Shown here: in pieces, positions 1 through 12,499 of the stretch
Position numbering within the stretch: position 1 is the stretch's first letter
How the letters are laid out: each line of letters starts with the position of its first letter
Assembly (NCBI GenBank): GCA_030063045.1
Contig: JAQSEB010000157.1
Span: 310,001 to 374,000 of the forward strand
Direction of reading: 5' to 3'
DNA from: Pratylenchus scribneri
Lineage: Eukaryota; Nematoda; Chromadorea; Rhabditida; Pratylenchidae
DNA length: 64,000 bases
Translations under genes and position numbers: made by a program
Notes under the pieces: generated by a model
Database searches by the model: none
What the model was told of the DNA's origin: nothing
Seen by the model: only the letters and a program-made list of their open reading frames with translations

Positions 1-32
1 GCAAATATTTTCAAAAATTTATTTTATTTCAG

Positions 33-498
33 CAGAAGGGACATCAACTTTCGGAAGTAGAAGAAAAACTGCGAAGGGAACGTGAAAAGAACGCCAAATT
101 ACAATTGGAAATTTGTGGTTGGTTTCTCTTTCTAATACAAAATAATTAATTAAAAAATTCTTTTTTATTTTTACTGAAAACGCGGCAATTTCTCGAATTA
201 GTAATCGAAGAAAAACTGCAAATGGAACGCAAAAAGAATGCCAAAATGGGATTGGAACTTTTGGTCAATAATTTTTTATTTATTCTTCATAATACATTTT
301 TAATCACAACAGATTCAACAAAATCAAGTGAAAATTGCCACAACAAATATGCCAACTCAAATGCAAATTTCCGCATTGGAAATTGCCAAGAATTCTTTTG
401 AATCAGCGAAAAATCAATCACCAATTTCATGGCCAAAAGTAGCAAAAGAAATTTTGCATCAATTCGCCCAGAAAATGGCATTGAATGCTGATTCCTGA
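33..498 (+). CDS. Coiled-coil protein, 3' end only (3 exons, 5' end outside window)
   Basis: Three exons, 33-117, 202-263 and 313-498, join in phase and end in TGA at 496-498. The first two encode near-repeats of a charged helical segment (EEKLRREREKNAKLQLE and EEKLQMERKKNAKMGLE), typical of a coiled coil. The last exon is a mixed helical tail ending in KMALNADS. The reading frame is open to the window edge, so the N-terminus is missing. I do not recognise the family. Sequence from about 310 through 700 is duplicated, in decayed form, at 3830-4210, on the other side of the neighbouring receptor. The exon structure is well supported by splice phase; function is unknown. Confidence 0.6.
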
Positions 499-1199
499 AG
501 CTGTTTGTTGCTGGATAGATGTTATGGAGAAGGCAAGGATATTGAAACTGCACTGCCGGATCAAATCAAAATGCATATTCTATTCAAATTTGATAATCAG
601 CACTTTTGCATTTTCCTTTTTCAATTTGCTTAAAAATAAAATCTACCAAGAAAATAAAAGGAATAAAAAGATGTTGAAATGTCTTAAAGTTAATTGATTA
701 CCAATCGACATCATATTTATAAAAATACGAAAATTTCTGGTATCGATTTGACAATATAAATTTTGCTATAAAGCACGAATTCACACATTGATATTTAAAT
801 CAAATTAGAATATATCAAGAGTCACGACCATTTTTCATTTTTCACTTTTCAAAATTCTGCGGTTTTTCTATTAATTCATAAAAAACTCAATCAAAATTAA
901 TTAAAATAAATAAAAAATTGAATCAATTATTATAGAGGTTTTAATTATATTGATAATAAATCTAAATAATTGATGAAAATTTAAGAAAAAAAAACGTTAT
1001 ATTTTATCAAAATCCATTAATCATAATCACAAATTATCCACATTTTCTAACTTTTGCCGATGAAATATTTTTATTTGTATATTATATTATCCAACATTCT
1101 TTGCCGAATTGCAAATAATAAAAATACAGAATTTAGATTAAAGTAGAATTTTTATAATATTCCAATTTCATTTTTCACATCAGAGATCAGATCATCAGA
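499..1199. other. Intergenic stretch between two convergent genes
   Basis: AT-rich spacer holding the 3' flank of the coiled-coil gene and, from the other side, the end of the Srd-like receptor. The first 200 bases are alignable to the decayed copy near 4.0-4.2 kb, so they were part of the duplicated unit. No further gene or RNA is visible. Confidence 0.5.
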
Positions 1200-3434
1200 T
1201 TATGACGGCCATATTCTACTATTTATTGTTCGTGAAATAAATTTATTATTTTGTTGCTGCTGAATAGTACTTCCTTCTCCCAATGAGTTTGATGAAAATT
1301 GGCAGCACAACAATTGTGTTATAATATGAATTACTGAAATAAAATTAAAAAATAAAATTCTTATTTATTTTTACATTTGATGAACACTTTTCGGTAAGAA
1401 TTAATCGTCAAAATTGTCACAATTGGATTCAGGGCTGGCGGAATCCACATTGGAACAATGGAAAGCATATAATAATATTGAATCCATGAAAACATTTTCC
1501 AATTGTTGCCGAACAATTGGCCAAAAAGGATGAAAAGCAGTGGAATATATATTGTTAATGGGAAGCTCGCCTGAAATGAATATAAAATTTACTTGAACGG
1601 TAACACGTCCTCTGTGGAGGGCAATGGTAATACAAATATGATGAAATCATAATTAGACAAATTAAAAATTCATTTTAAAATTATATTACAAATACAAAGT
1701 CAAAATATTAAAAAAAAAATAATTTGATTTCAACAAATACCTATATTGGGTTATTATTTTTCCAAACATTTTATGTTTTTGTTTTTCCAAATATTTTATC
1801 TTTTTATTCATCCAAACATTTTGTGTATTTGTCCATCCAAATATTTTGTGTTTTTCTCTTTCCAAAAATTTTGTGTTTTTCTCTTTCCAAATATTTGTGT
1901 TTTTGTCTTTCCAATATGTTTTTTTTCCAAACCTTTTGTGTTTTTGTTCTGAATATTTTGTTTTATCTTCTAACATTTTAATTTTATTTTATGTTTTTCC
2001 AAACATTTTATGTTTTTGTTTCTTAATTTTAGTTTTTTTATTGTGTTTTTTCTTTTCGTTTTTAAAATATATTTTTTTCACAAATTTTAATATATCGATT
2101 TATTTTCAATTTAAAATGAATTTTTTATTTGTAGAATTGTGTAGATGAGATGAATTAGCAACGATAGTAATAAAAAATATGATCTTCCATAATGAGGTTA
2201 GTTAAAATTTTGAGTTTTTTTACCTGAATGAGTAAATTTTGGGTGATTTGTCGGTTCATTTCATCGATTTTTTCCTGTTGAATTTGCAGGTTTCCCTGAA
2301 TCACTATCCCGCCAAAATCGCCTCTATTTTTAATGAATTTATACATTCTCCAGCCGAGCACACAAATTAGGAAATAGGCCAATGTGCATGCAACAATGAT
2401 ATAATAGTAGGCGAAAGAATAAATAAACCCACTAAAATGGTTAAAATTATTTATTTTACTAAACGCATTTATTAAATTTCATTTCTTGTTATCGACACGG
2501 CCAATAAAATTTTCTGGCTAATGTTCAAGTCGAGAATGTTGGCCACTTCCGGATCATCGAGATATTCTTTACCATCAACTGGATAATATATCCAACCAAG
2601 GGAAATACAATAAATCAGGGGAATTATCAAACTGATTAAAAACATGCAAAAATATTTTTGCAAGGAAATTATTTTGGATCTGAGTCAAAAAAAATTAAAA
2701 ATTACATTGATTTTATACATTTATTCACCTGTTCAAAACCAAATAGCGATAAATGAATTGGACCACATAATTGAACAATGAGACGTAGATAAGAAAAACA
2801 TATAATAGATAGGCAATAAAGCCAAAAACACGATAATCAGGATTACGAATTTGGATGAGGCCATTCAACCATCGGCCATTGCCTCCTTTGGCTGTTGAGA
2901 AAATAATCTGTTTTTAAGAGAAATTAATAATTATTTATCAAAAATTTTCAAATAGTCTGTTCAAATTTTATTAAATTTTTAATATTTATAATTAATTTTA
3001 TTAAACAAAAATTTGTGAATTTAAAATCCCAATTCTCAACCGGTTCAGCAAGGACTATGGAAATCAGCAAAAGCATATCAGTTATGCAGGTTTGAATCAA
3101 AATCTGCACGAAAATTGGATTTAATCAAAAAATTGAAGAGGTTATTTACGCGGCTATAAATTTGCATTTGTTTTGGCGTTCGATGAAGGATGAGTTTTGC
3201 CAAAAAGCAATTTAGGATGATGCCAAATGAAAATGTTGACCAGGATACGGTGGACACAATTTGACGAATTATGGAATAACCCATTCTGTTCTAAAAATTT
3301 TGGATGTGGTCTATTTAAATTCAAATTATATTTTTATGAAAAAGTTAAAAAAACGTAAACCTAATTATTTGAACGCCATAAATGAATTCGGGAAATTGCT
3401 TGTTGAATTTGTTGAAATTAATTGAAATTCCCAT
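1200..3434 (-). CDS. Srd-like seven-transmembrane chemoreceptor (8 exons)
   Basis: Likely G-protein-coupled chemoreceptor of the nematode Srd type, acting in the plasma or ciliary membrane of sensory neurons. Exons from 5' to 3' on the minus strand: 3434-3361, 3285-3150, 3103-3041, 2907-2729, 2679-2497, 2431-2224, 1570-1375, 1333-1200, giving about 390 residues. Successive hydrophobic segments are clear. Family hallmarks are ILIQTCITDMLL in TM2, VVQFIYRYLVLNR at the end of TM3, and PPALNPIVTILTINSYRK at the end of TM7. The donor of exon 5 (GTCGAT, at 2496) is weak and was chosen only because it keeps phase. Intron 6 carries a minisatellite at 1740-2040. The tail is glutamine- and asparagine-rich. 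Ligand unknown. Confidence 0.8.
1740..2040. repeat. Degenerate minisatellite in intron 6 of the Srd-like gene
   Basis: About ten diverged units of roughly 27-28 bases, each carrying a version of TCCAAATATTTTGTGTTTTT with CTCTTTCC or TTCATCC spacers. The apparent ORFs here on both strands are only the repeat being open. The same repeat occurs at 37020-37180 inside an intron of another receptor gene. Confidence 0.75.
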
Positions 3435-3829
3435 TTTCTCATTTTTGGAGCCGGCAATTCAATCATGCGGTTAATTTGGATGATTTGCACATTGCCCCCT
3501 CAAATTCTTCATGCATAAATATTACATATTGTGAGGTCCTTGAGCAATGGAAGCACAAATTGCAATGTACGATTGCCAAAAAATTAAAAAACCTAATTAA
3601 AATAGGCAAAAATTTATAACAAAATTTTTTAATACTTGGAATTCAATTTTCTCTTATCTGTTGATTATTGCAGTTTATATAATTTTCTTAATTGGAATTA
3701 AAATATCATCATAATTTTCGCAGAATGATTTGCCAATTTTTTCACTATCCTGCATTGTATTATAAAATATCAATTTTAGAACAATGCTTGGATTCACTTT
3801 CTGTCCAACTGTCCAGGAATTGAGGCCAA

Positions 3830-4210
3830 AAATAATAAAAAATTAAGTGAAATTGCATCAACAAAAATGCTCAACAAAATTCAAATTTTTTGTGTTGGAA
3901 ATTGCTAAGAATTAAATGAATCAGTCCAAAAAGCAATATCCAATTTCATGGTCAAAAATGGTGAAAGAAATTTTGGACGAATTCACAGAGAAAATGGCTT
4001 GAAAGCCATTTCTTGGAATTGTTTGTTTGCTGGATGGATATTAGGGAGAAGACAAGGATATCGGACTTATACACGCCTGTCGAATCAAATCAAATTATTC
4101 AAATTTTAAAACAATTTATATATTTTCCTTTTTCAAATTGCTTAAAAAAGGAGGATGAGAAAAGAATGTCAATATATTAATTAGATTACCAATTGACATC
4201 AAATCAAATT
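3830..4210 (+). pseudogene. Decayed copy of the coiled-coil gene's last exon and 3' flank
   Basis: Sequence resembling 310-700 in the same order: the AAAATTCAAAT...GGAAATTGC start, the CCAATTTCATGG block, the GAAAGAAATTTTG block, the GGAGAAGACAAGGATAT block after the stop, and the ATTACCAATTGACATCA block. Small indels and stops break the reading frame, and nothing equivalent to the upstream exons is seen. It is a partial segmental copy rather than a working gene. The Srd-like receptor lies between it and its parent. Confidence 0.6.
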
Positions 4211-4339
4211 TCAATTCAAAAAATAATTTTAATAAAAATAAAATAGAATGATAAATTTGAGAAAATTAAATGTATTTTATCTTCAACATATAATCAGCAA
4301 ATTAGTCACTGATGCTAAAAATTGGTATCCATAAAGGTT

Positions 4340-5035
4340 CACAATTTCTGAAGTTCCTTTGATGCCGGCCCGAATCCAATTCGACCGCATTCCTCTAGCA
4401 ACTGAATGCCATTCCGTTCATAGATCGTAGATTAAATATTGGTCGAACCTCGAATCGTTCAATACAGTTCATAAATCGTAGACTGTATATTGATATATCC
4501 AAGGGGGAATTATATTATGTTGAGGAAATTCGATCAAAACAAATTCAAATCACGAGAAATATCCATCACACTGCATCTCCTATTGATGGGAGCAGAAATG
4601 GAATCAGAGGGACGGGAAAGGGAGGTGGATGGAATGGAAGGCTTCCTTGGCTGCAAGAAGATGAGTTCGAGGCCACCAAAAAAGCTGCTGGATTGGATGG
4701 GACACCGGACACTTTGAAGAGAGAAGGCTGAGAGCAGTGAGGAATGGGTTGGTCAGGAATATATTATTGTGAGGGGAGGGATTGCGGCGCGGTTTGGATC
4801 GATGAAGGGGCTATCACGGGCCGAAGGTATGGGCCACTCATCGCGCAATTTGGGGAAGAATTTATCGAAGGGGAAAAGAAGCTGGCCCAGAGGGAGTGTG
4901 GAATGAACCAATATAGAAATGGGATTGGCCTGTACCTTGATGTTTGTAATTCACTTGGATTTGCAAAGGATCGATAGTGGGGAAAACCAAAAACAAATCG
5001 AAGCTTTAAATGGTTTTTATTTTTGGCCCTTATAA
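4340..5035 (+). repeat. Dispersed repeat upstream of FAD gene copy A
   Basis: GC-richer than its surroundings. It contains a short two-copy repeat at 4420-4490 (TTCATAGATCGTAGA and TTCATAAATCGTAGA) and a block at 4790-5035 that recurs at 11840-12190 on the same strand and, inverted, at 51400-51620. Shared landmarks are GGATCRATGAAGGGG, GGGCCGAAGG, GCGCAATTTGGGG and GGATCGATAGTGGGGAAAA. The ORFs at 4490-4717 and 4744-4977 show no protein character beyond the repeat. Confidence 0.6.
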
Positions 5036-5173
5036 TTTCCCTCTACAAATTCAAAATCGCTCTTTTATTCCATCCTTTATACTTCTATTCAAAATTAAAA
5101 TTTCTGTTCCTTTAAAAATTAAAAATAAATTAAAAGTGAAAATTAAATTAAATATTCAAAAAATATTGGACCA

Positions 5174-8100
5174 ATGATACATTCGGAGAAATTGATTGTT
5201 CAATTATACATGTGTCTTTTAATGCTTTGTGGCAATTACATTTTGATTTCAGCAATGTTAGAAGAACATCCTCCAAGCCTTCCCACCCGTGAACAATTGG
5301 ATGCATTCAAGAAAATCAGTAAATATATATTTAATTAAATATAAAGATTTTTTATTTTAATTATATTAAAAAACATTTACTATTTTTAGATTTTTTATTC
5401 ATAAATTAATTAGAACTAGGCATAACCATAATTAATGCATTTTGTAATAAGATCAATGTATTGCTTTTTTTATATCTTTATTATATTATATTATTCTGAA
5501 GCTTTAAGGAATATTTTGATTCGAGAAAAGTAAATTCAAAATTTAGTGGAACGCGAAAATGAACTGGTCAAACTTGTTGGGCAAACAGGAAGTTTGAAAG
5601 GTCAACAGCTGTTGAGATACAAGGAATACCATGCATACAATGAATTAAATTTGCCAATAATGCCATTGTTTCGCCAACACTATAACAAAATGAATGGCGA
5701 AATAAACAAATTTTTTGAATCTTTTCCGGAATTGGCAGAATTTTCTCCGCAAACATTCATTGAAGCAATCAAAGCGAAGTTGCCGATTCCGCAAACACAT
5801 TGGCGAATGATTGTAGAATCTAAGAGATTCATGCTCATTTTGTTCGGCTATCGCCAGCCAGGTTGCTATTTAGACATTCTCGATTTTGCTGAGAATGATC
5901 GCAATCGCTTGGGAAAGATCTATGCCATTTCACGGTTGCATCATCCATGGTTGGGTAAGAACATTTGATATTTAATGTAGAAACAAAATAATGGTCATTT
6001 TATTTGAGAAAAAATAATGAGTACCTCGGGCCATTCTTTTGATTACTGTTAAACAAGGATAAAACGTATTGATGAAAGCGATTTTATCATTCAAAAGCTT
6101 TAAATATCTTCTAAAGTGTTCAATTTTTTATAAATTTAAATAATTTTATATGTGGCTTTTTCTAAAAAAAAATTCAGTTTTATTCCATTCAAAAACTATA
6201 ATTAAATAATTATTGTCTCGCTTTGCTAGACCTAAAAAATTAATGCAAGTATCATTACTTACATATTATTCCATTTTTAATTTTATAAATTTTATAGAAT
6301 TTTGCTAAAAATTTTTTATTTTTTTTTACTGATGAGACATAGGGCTATAGTCGAAAATTAACACTAGATAATGTATTATTACTCAAATAAATAATTTAGA
6401 ATTATAATTTCCAAATCATTTTTAATTTGAAAATCAAAAATATCCATTTGACGATCTAAGGTTTTTAGACAAAATAGTCATTGATCAAATGATCGCTACA
6501 CATCAGCACAATCGTGCAAAAGCATTATTACCGGAAAACAACAATTCCCATTGGCACAGGGCAATTATTGAGGGTGGTGGCCCGAACGGAATGATTGCCG
6601 CCTTTCAACTTTTTATTGCTGGTATGGATGTGATATTGGTGAATGATCGAAGTGGATTTGCCCGAACCCATCCAATTGATATATACCAAAAACAAATTGT
6701 TCTATTAAGGTACAAAAATAACTGCCAAATTTTTTAAAATGTTTAAAAATTTTTTCCTAATATTATTATTGCTCTAATTTCTAAAATTCTGCAATAAATA
6801 GCGATAATATCAAAAAATATTAAAATTATCATTATTTATTTTTTAAGCTATTTTCTCGGTACGGAATTCTACCTAATTTTCTTTGGGCCAAATAAAATGG
6901 GAGATATTTCGCAAAAAGATGTGGCTCACCTTGATGTGAACACTTTGGAGAAGGCCATGCATAATGTGCTAAGAAAATTGGAATCACAAGCGAAAAAGGT
7001 TTGTAAAAGAGAGAAAGAGCAAATAATTTAATTTGTTTCGACATGAAAAAATTCAATATTTTTATGCAAATTATGGGAAATATTTAAAATTGCGAAAAAA
7101 ACATAGAAAATTGCGAAAAAAAACATTGAAAATTGCTAAAAGTTAATAATAGTTTAATGGTTTGCCCAAAATTCATCTACCATATATCATTGGATAGATC
7201 TCGTCAAGACGCATCGAATGGTATAAAATTTATCATTGTTTAATTGATTTTGAACCAAACCCAATATGTTGGTTTAAGTAGTTTAAAACACTTAATTTTT
7301 GATCAAACTGCGACAAAATATATACCAATCAACGGGATCTATCGATTGGGTATAGGGTTTTGGGGATCTAGGACAAACCATTAAGCCGTTATAATCTTTT
7401 CGCCATTTTCAATACTCTTTTCACAATTTTCAATGTTTTTTTAGCAAAATTAAATACCATTCAATTTTTTATATTGATATTGTTCTTCTATTCGGTTACT
7501 GAAATTGAGAAACCTTGACATTTTGGAAATTTCCCTCACAGTTTTACAACAATGATGAAAGCCATTTACGTCTGCTGGAATCGACCAAATTTGAACGTTT
7601 GGAAGCAATGCAACCGGGTGATGATGCTGCCCCAATGCATTTTGGCATTTTGAAAAATATGGATACGCAAGTGGAAAGTCAATTTCCTGTTGATGTGCTC
7701 ATTTGTGCCGGCGGTGCAAATGATAAAATTCGGGACGAATATTTGGGTGGATTTTCATTTTTAATAAATTATTACAATGGATGACAAACTAATAAGGCAT
7801 AAATATAATTTGGCGAAATCATTCTCCATTTTAAGCCATTTCTATCTATGCAATAATCCTAGATCTAGTTTAAAACCTTTTCCCATTTTAGAACACTTTA
7901 TTATGACCAAATTTTCTGAACTTAAAAATTTCTGTACCTTTGACAAGAAAAAATGGGTTTAAATTAATTTATTTTGTGGATAAATTATTAATTATTTTCT
8001 CTTTTGAATTAAATTAAAAAGGAAAATTCACTGGTTTTAAAGAGCATATTTTTAGATAAATTTATTTTTATTACATATAATAAAATTCGAAAAAGTTAGA

Positions 8101-10580
8101 AATATTTAATTTGAAAGCATTATGAAGATTGTCCTATAAAATCTTAAATTTTAAATTTTTGAGATTAATATTTTCTTTTATACATATAATTGTACCAAAT
8201 TAGTGGGATAGGACAGTAAATGTTGTGATTTGATAAAATCGAAGAAAAATTGGGAATTTTTGCTCAAAATAACAGAAAATAGTAGAAACCCGAAAAACGA
8301 GTTCAAACGCTTTCGAAAAACTGAATATGTATTAAATTTCAATTAATTAATAAATTTAAAAATAATTTATTTAATTCTTTCGCAGCCCCACCAATTTCTT
8401 TATCGCATCCAAGAACATATGGAAAGGGGACATTGTGGAAGCCAAATCAGGGTGAAAGAGTATTCAATTTTGGCATTGACGGCTTCGAAGCGAATTTGGA
8501 TGAAATGGGACCATTTCTTCAGAAACAGAGATTCACAGATTTATTCAATTCCACTCCTCTGGTTTTGGACATATTCAATGGGGAATTTGCACAAAAATTT
8601 GTGGAAAAATTGATGGAAGGCGAGTTGGAAAATAATTTTGATGAACATGGTAGATGGATTGATCCAAAATTATTCAGTGTTAATCTCATTGATGATAAAC
8701 ATACACAACGAATCACAATTGTCTCAACCATTCCAACAGTGTTGAAGGAATTGGTGCAAAAAATTACTACTAGAAGAAGTGATTTTCAACGTAACAGTGA
8801 TGAATTTAAGGTACAAATATGGATTTTGCTTAACAAATCACAAATTTTTTTAATTTTTCAAAATGATGTTAGCTTTAAGCAATAAGCATTAATGGATCTT
8901 AATAGAAATTATAAAAGTAAATATAATATTTAATTTCTGTTAAATAGAATATTCTAATTAACATCCGTATTCCATCAAATTTTTTTTGTAAATGTTTGTC
9001 ATGAAACGTCGAGAAACATCTATTACCCTATACTTTTGCAAAGTTAGGAATCGGAAATAAAATATTCCTAAAATTTACAATTTTAAGGCCGAAAAAAAAT
9101 TAATAAAATCAAACTTATTTACGATTTCCTAGCCCAAAATCTTAATCTTACACCAAAGTTAACATTGAGTGTAGATTTTTATGTATCTCTAATTAAATTA
9201 TCTCTGTGGGTTATATAATATAAATTTATTATATTTTAAATTAATTTTATTTCAAATGTAAAAATTAATAGACTATAAAAAGAATAAATTGACCTAAGAA
9301 TTTTCAATCATTTTAAGCCAATTCCAATAGTATAAAAGTTTTATTAGTAACTCACAAAATTGTGGCCAAAAAATTCTTTCCACCATTTTTCAGTTGTTAA
9401 CCCAATTCCAATCACGAATAACAAGAAAATGGATTGCTGCACTGCTTGAATATTCTTATTTAAAAATGAGCGACAATTTGGACAAAGAAAACAATGAATT
9501 GCCATTCATCATTAATTTGGATCCCTATGGGGATTTGGGTTCAAACAATGCTGGGGAAAATTATGATAAAATTATGCTCAATTTCGATCCTCATCCAGTG
9601 AACACATCCATTTTTGAGACAGAAATCAAGGCACTCAAAGAACCGGTCAAAATCCGAACAGACCCGAGTGGACAAAGCCGAATGCTGATTGCGGCCATTG
9701 GCGATGCAAACATTTCACAGCATTATTTGTTAGGACAAGGAATAAGCGTTGGTAAGTGCCGATTAATATTAATGGAAAAAAAATCAAAGGAAGGTCCCTA
9801 AATATTATTTGAATAATGAAACTTGCCCGTTATTAAAGTTTGGACCTAAATTGGTTTATATTTATGCTTTATATAATTCCTACAAGATTCCGCTAGGAAA
9901 TTATTTCCATAAAGCTTGTTTTAATAGAACTTTGGAGTCAATAACTTTTGTTTATTGCCAAAAATATTTCAGGAAAAATTGGCTCGAAAAATTCATTATC
10001 AAAAATGTTGGCAGATTTGTTTGAAATTCTTTTGATTTTAGAAATATTTATATTTTTACCCTCTCCACATTCAGGTTCACTCGGTGCGGAAATTATGCAT
10101 CATTTATTCAACTCCTACCACAATAATCAATTAACGGATGAAGCATTGGCTGCCGCACTCAACAAAGAACTTCGCCAAACACATACATTTGTGCTAAAAG
10201 ATGTTGGAAAATATTTAAGAATGAAGGGCAATTTTGTTGCTGCTATCGGTGCAAGTTCAAGTCGTGCTCCAGGCAATCGTCCAAGAAATGAGCCCGGCTC
10301 TTCCTCATCTTCGCCATTTATGGCAAAGAAAATTGGATTGGGTATTAGCGGATCGTCAGTTAAATTGCGAAAAAGGACAATGACTTCTAAAATTAGCAAA
10401 AGAGCGAAAAAGACACTTTCACTTACGAATATCAGAATTCGAAAAAGCAATGAAGAAGTTGCCAAAAATTTCAAAAGGGCAAGAGATCGAATTTTTTCTG
10501 ATACTGCTGCCGGGTCCAATGTTGATAATTCAAAAAGACCGAGAAAAGGCACAGGTTTGTTATTGTTGATCTATGAATAG
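5174..10580 (+). CDS. Secreted FAD-dependent monooxygenase-like protein, copy A (8 exons)
   Basis: Exons 5174-5318, 5547-5954, 6469-6709, 6848-6998, 7542-7746, 8386-8810, 9394-9751 and 10075-10580 join in phase to 812 residues. The N-terminus is a hydrophobic leader (LYMCLLMLCGNYILISA). An FAD-binding Rossmann motif, GGGPNG, lies at residues 220-225, and an acidic-basic pair (VNDR) follows the second strand. The segment CAGGANDKIRD at about 370 occupies the place of the DG motif of group A flavin monooxygenases but lacks its aspartate. GDANISQHYLLGQG at about 628-641 matches the GD motif that binds the FAD ribityl and phosphate part. The last exon is a serine- and arginine/lysine-rich tail that resembles a nuclear targeting region. 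Closest by eye to group A hydroxylases or MICAL-type FAD domains. Substrate unknown; secretion and nuclear targeting are inferred. Confidence 0.8.
7151..7385. mobile_element. Foldback element in intron 4 of FAD copy A
   Basis: Palindromic segment with ends TTTAATGGTTTGCCC and GGACAAACCATTAA and inner arms containing ATAGATCTCGTCAAGACGCAT. No coding capacity. Related arms occur at 13805-14222, 16180-16380 and, in part, 47200-47580. Probably a MITE. Confidence 0.6.
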
Positions 10581-11340
10581 ACCCTTAGAAAATAAGCAAA
10601 AATATTTATCAACAATTATATTTTTTATTTTTTCATCAAAAAATTCACTTAAATGATTTTATTGCTTTATAAAAATTATTATAATTTTAAGAATAAAAAA
10701 ATCATTCTGTTTTTTTTATTTCATAAAAATGACGTCAAATTTTTGGTTATAACATCTAATTAATCAATATTCATATAACATTTAATTAAGCAATGAATCA
10801 AACAAATTTTTGATAATTTAAAGAAAGAGCAAAGAAAGTTGGTTGATGTGATCAAAATTGCGAAAATTTGATATATTTTAAAAATATTCCTGATGATGAA
10901 AGATATATTTTTATTAAAGTTATTTTATTCATATCTATCAGTCTTTTTTTTTATTTTATTAATTTTTTTTCATTTTAAATATAAAGGGTAAAAATTTCTT
11001 TCAAAATATATCAAAATCGTTTTACTGAAAATTATCAGTCATATTTCAACCATATCCTCAGATATCCGAATTTACTTCAATTGTTCTATTTCCATTCATT
11101 TAATTTTGTGGGTACTGGTATATTCTTTATTGCTTTTCATTTTTATTCTTCTCATCTCCTTATCTAAAAAGTTATCGGAATGATAAAATTAACAAGTTTA
11201 GTTGAATTGAATTGAAAAATTTTTTAAAATAAGAAAATAAAAAGGGGAAAACTATATCTTCTTGCTCCACAGGTAGATAATTTTAACGAAAAATATTACC
11301 CAATAGAGAAAAATTTAACAAAAAAACCTCATAGGTAGAA
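10581..11340. other. AT-rich spacer after FAD copy A
   Basis: Low-complexity AT-rich sequence with poly-T and poly-A runs. I see no gene, RNA or clear repeat in it. Confidence 0.4.
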
Positions 11341-11344
11341 AAAT

Positions 11345-11705
11345 TAGGTAACGATATTTTCGAGTTTTTGCGACTTTTACTGGGTCCATCCAAATTTTCT
11401 GCAAAATTTATTCACCGAATAATGTTAATGATATAGCAATCAATTCGTCTCGAAGAGCTGATTACGATTCTGTCGTTGATTTTTCAAATGTTTCAAAAAT
11501 AAAAAAAATTATATCCAATGTGGCATCGTAACTATTAGATGTGTCATATTTTTGAAATTTTAGATTTATTTGTATAATAAATAAGATATTTAAGTGTAGC
11601 TCTTAGAGATGCGTGGAATGGTATATGGTATATTACATATATGATTTTGCGAAATTGGAAAATTTGGACCTAGAAAAGTCACAAAAACTCGAAAATGCCG
11701 TATAA
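11345..11705. mobile_element. Foldback element
   Basis: Left arm TTTTCGAGTTTTTGCGACTT with GGGTCC close after it; right arm is the near-complement, GGACCTAGAAAAGTCACAAA followed by ACTCGAAAA. Inner arms pair AGAGCTGATTACG-like with TAGCTCTTAGAG-like sequence. About 350 bp, non-coding. Confidence 0.5.
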
Positions 11706-11769
11706 TATGTTCATTAAATTCATTTAAATAATGAGCAAATCAATTCTTAAATGTTTTTTAATCAATTTT

Positions 11770-12195
11770 CCCATTTGGTGCCCAAATGTCGCTGGTGCCC
11801 AAATGTCGCTTGTGCCCAAATGTCGTGACATAGATGGGAGGACTGCGCGGTTTGGATCAATGAAGGGGCCAGGCCATCATGGGCCGAAGGGATGGGCCAA
11901 ATCGCGCAATTTGGGGGGTGCAAAGGAGGGTATGGGGTATGGGCTCTGCGATTTGAGGGAGAATGGAGGAGGGGAAGAGATGCTGGGCTATAGGGGGTTG
12001 AGTAGAATTAACCAATATAGAAATGGGATTGGCCTGTACCCTGATGTTTGTAATTACATGGATTTGCGAAGGATCGATAGTGGGGAAAATCAAAAACAAA
12101 TCGAAGCTTTAAATGGTTTTTATTTTCAGCTCTTTTAATTTCCCCCTAACAAATTCAAAACCGCTCGGTTATTCCATCCTTTACACTTCTTTACT
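11770..12195 (+). repeat. Second copy of the dispersed repeat, downstream of FAD copy A
   Basis: Begins with three short tandem copies of CCCAAATGTCGC-like sequence (11775-11825), then the same blocks as 4790-5035: GCGCGGTTTGGATCAATGAAG, GGGCCGAAGGGATGGGCC, and GGATCGATAGTGGGGAAAAT followed by the AAACAAATCGAAGC end. Same strand as the copy upstream of the FAD gene, so copy A lies between two direct repeats. Confidence 0.6.
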
Positions 12196-12499
12196 ACTTA
12201 TTATATATTGTTTTTGCTACAGCAAAATTTTAGAAACAGTAAAAAAATAAATGAAAGGATCATTGCTGGTGCAAATTGCAGGTTTAATTAAGGAAAATAT
12301 GGATTCCATATTTTCAACGGGTATAGCTAATTTGGTTGCATACCAGTAATTAAGTTGTTTATAACTTCCTTTTGTCAAAATTAATAAGGTGTAGGAAATG
12401 TGTGATTGCTTACTCCTATATATGTGTTACTACAGCGAATATTGGAAATTAGCGAATTCCGGAATTCGCTGGGAATTCGGGTAAGTGTATTTTGTAAAT

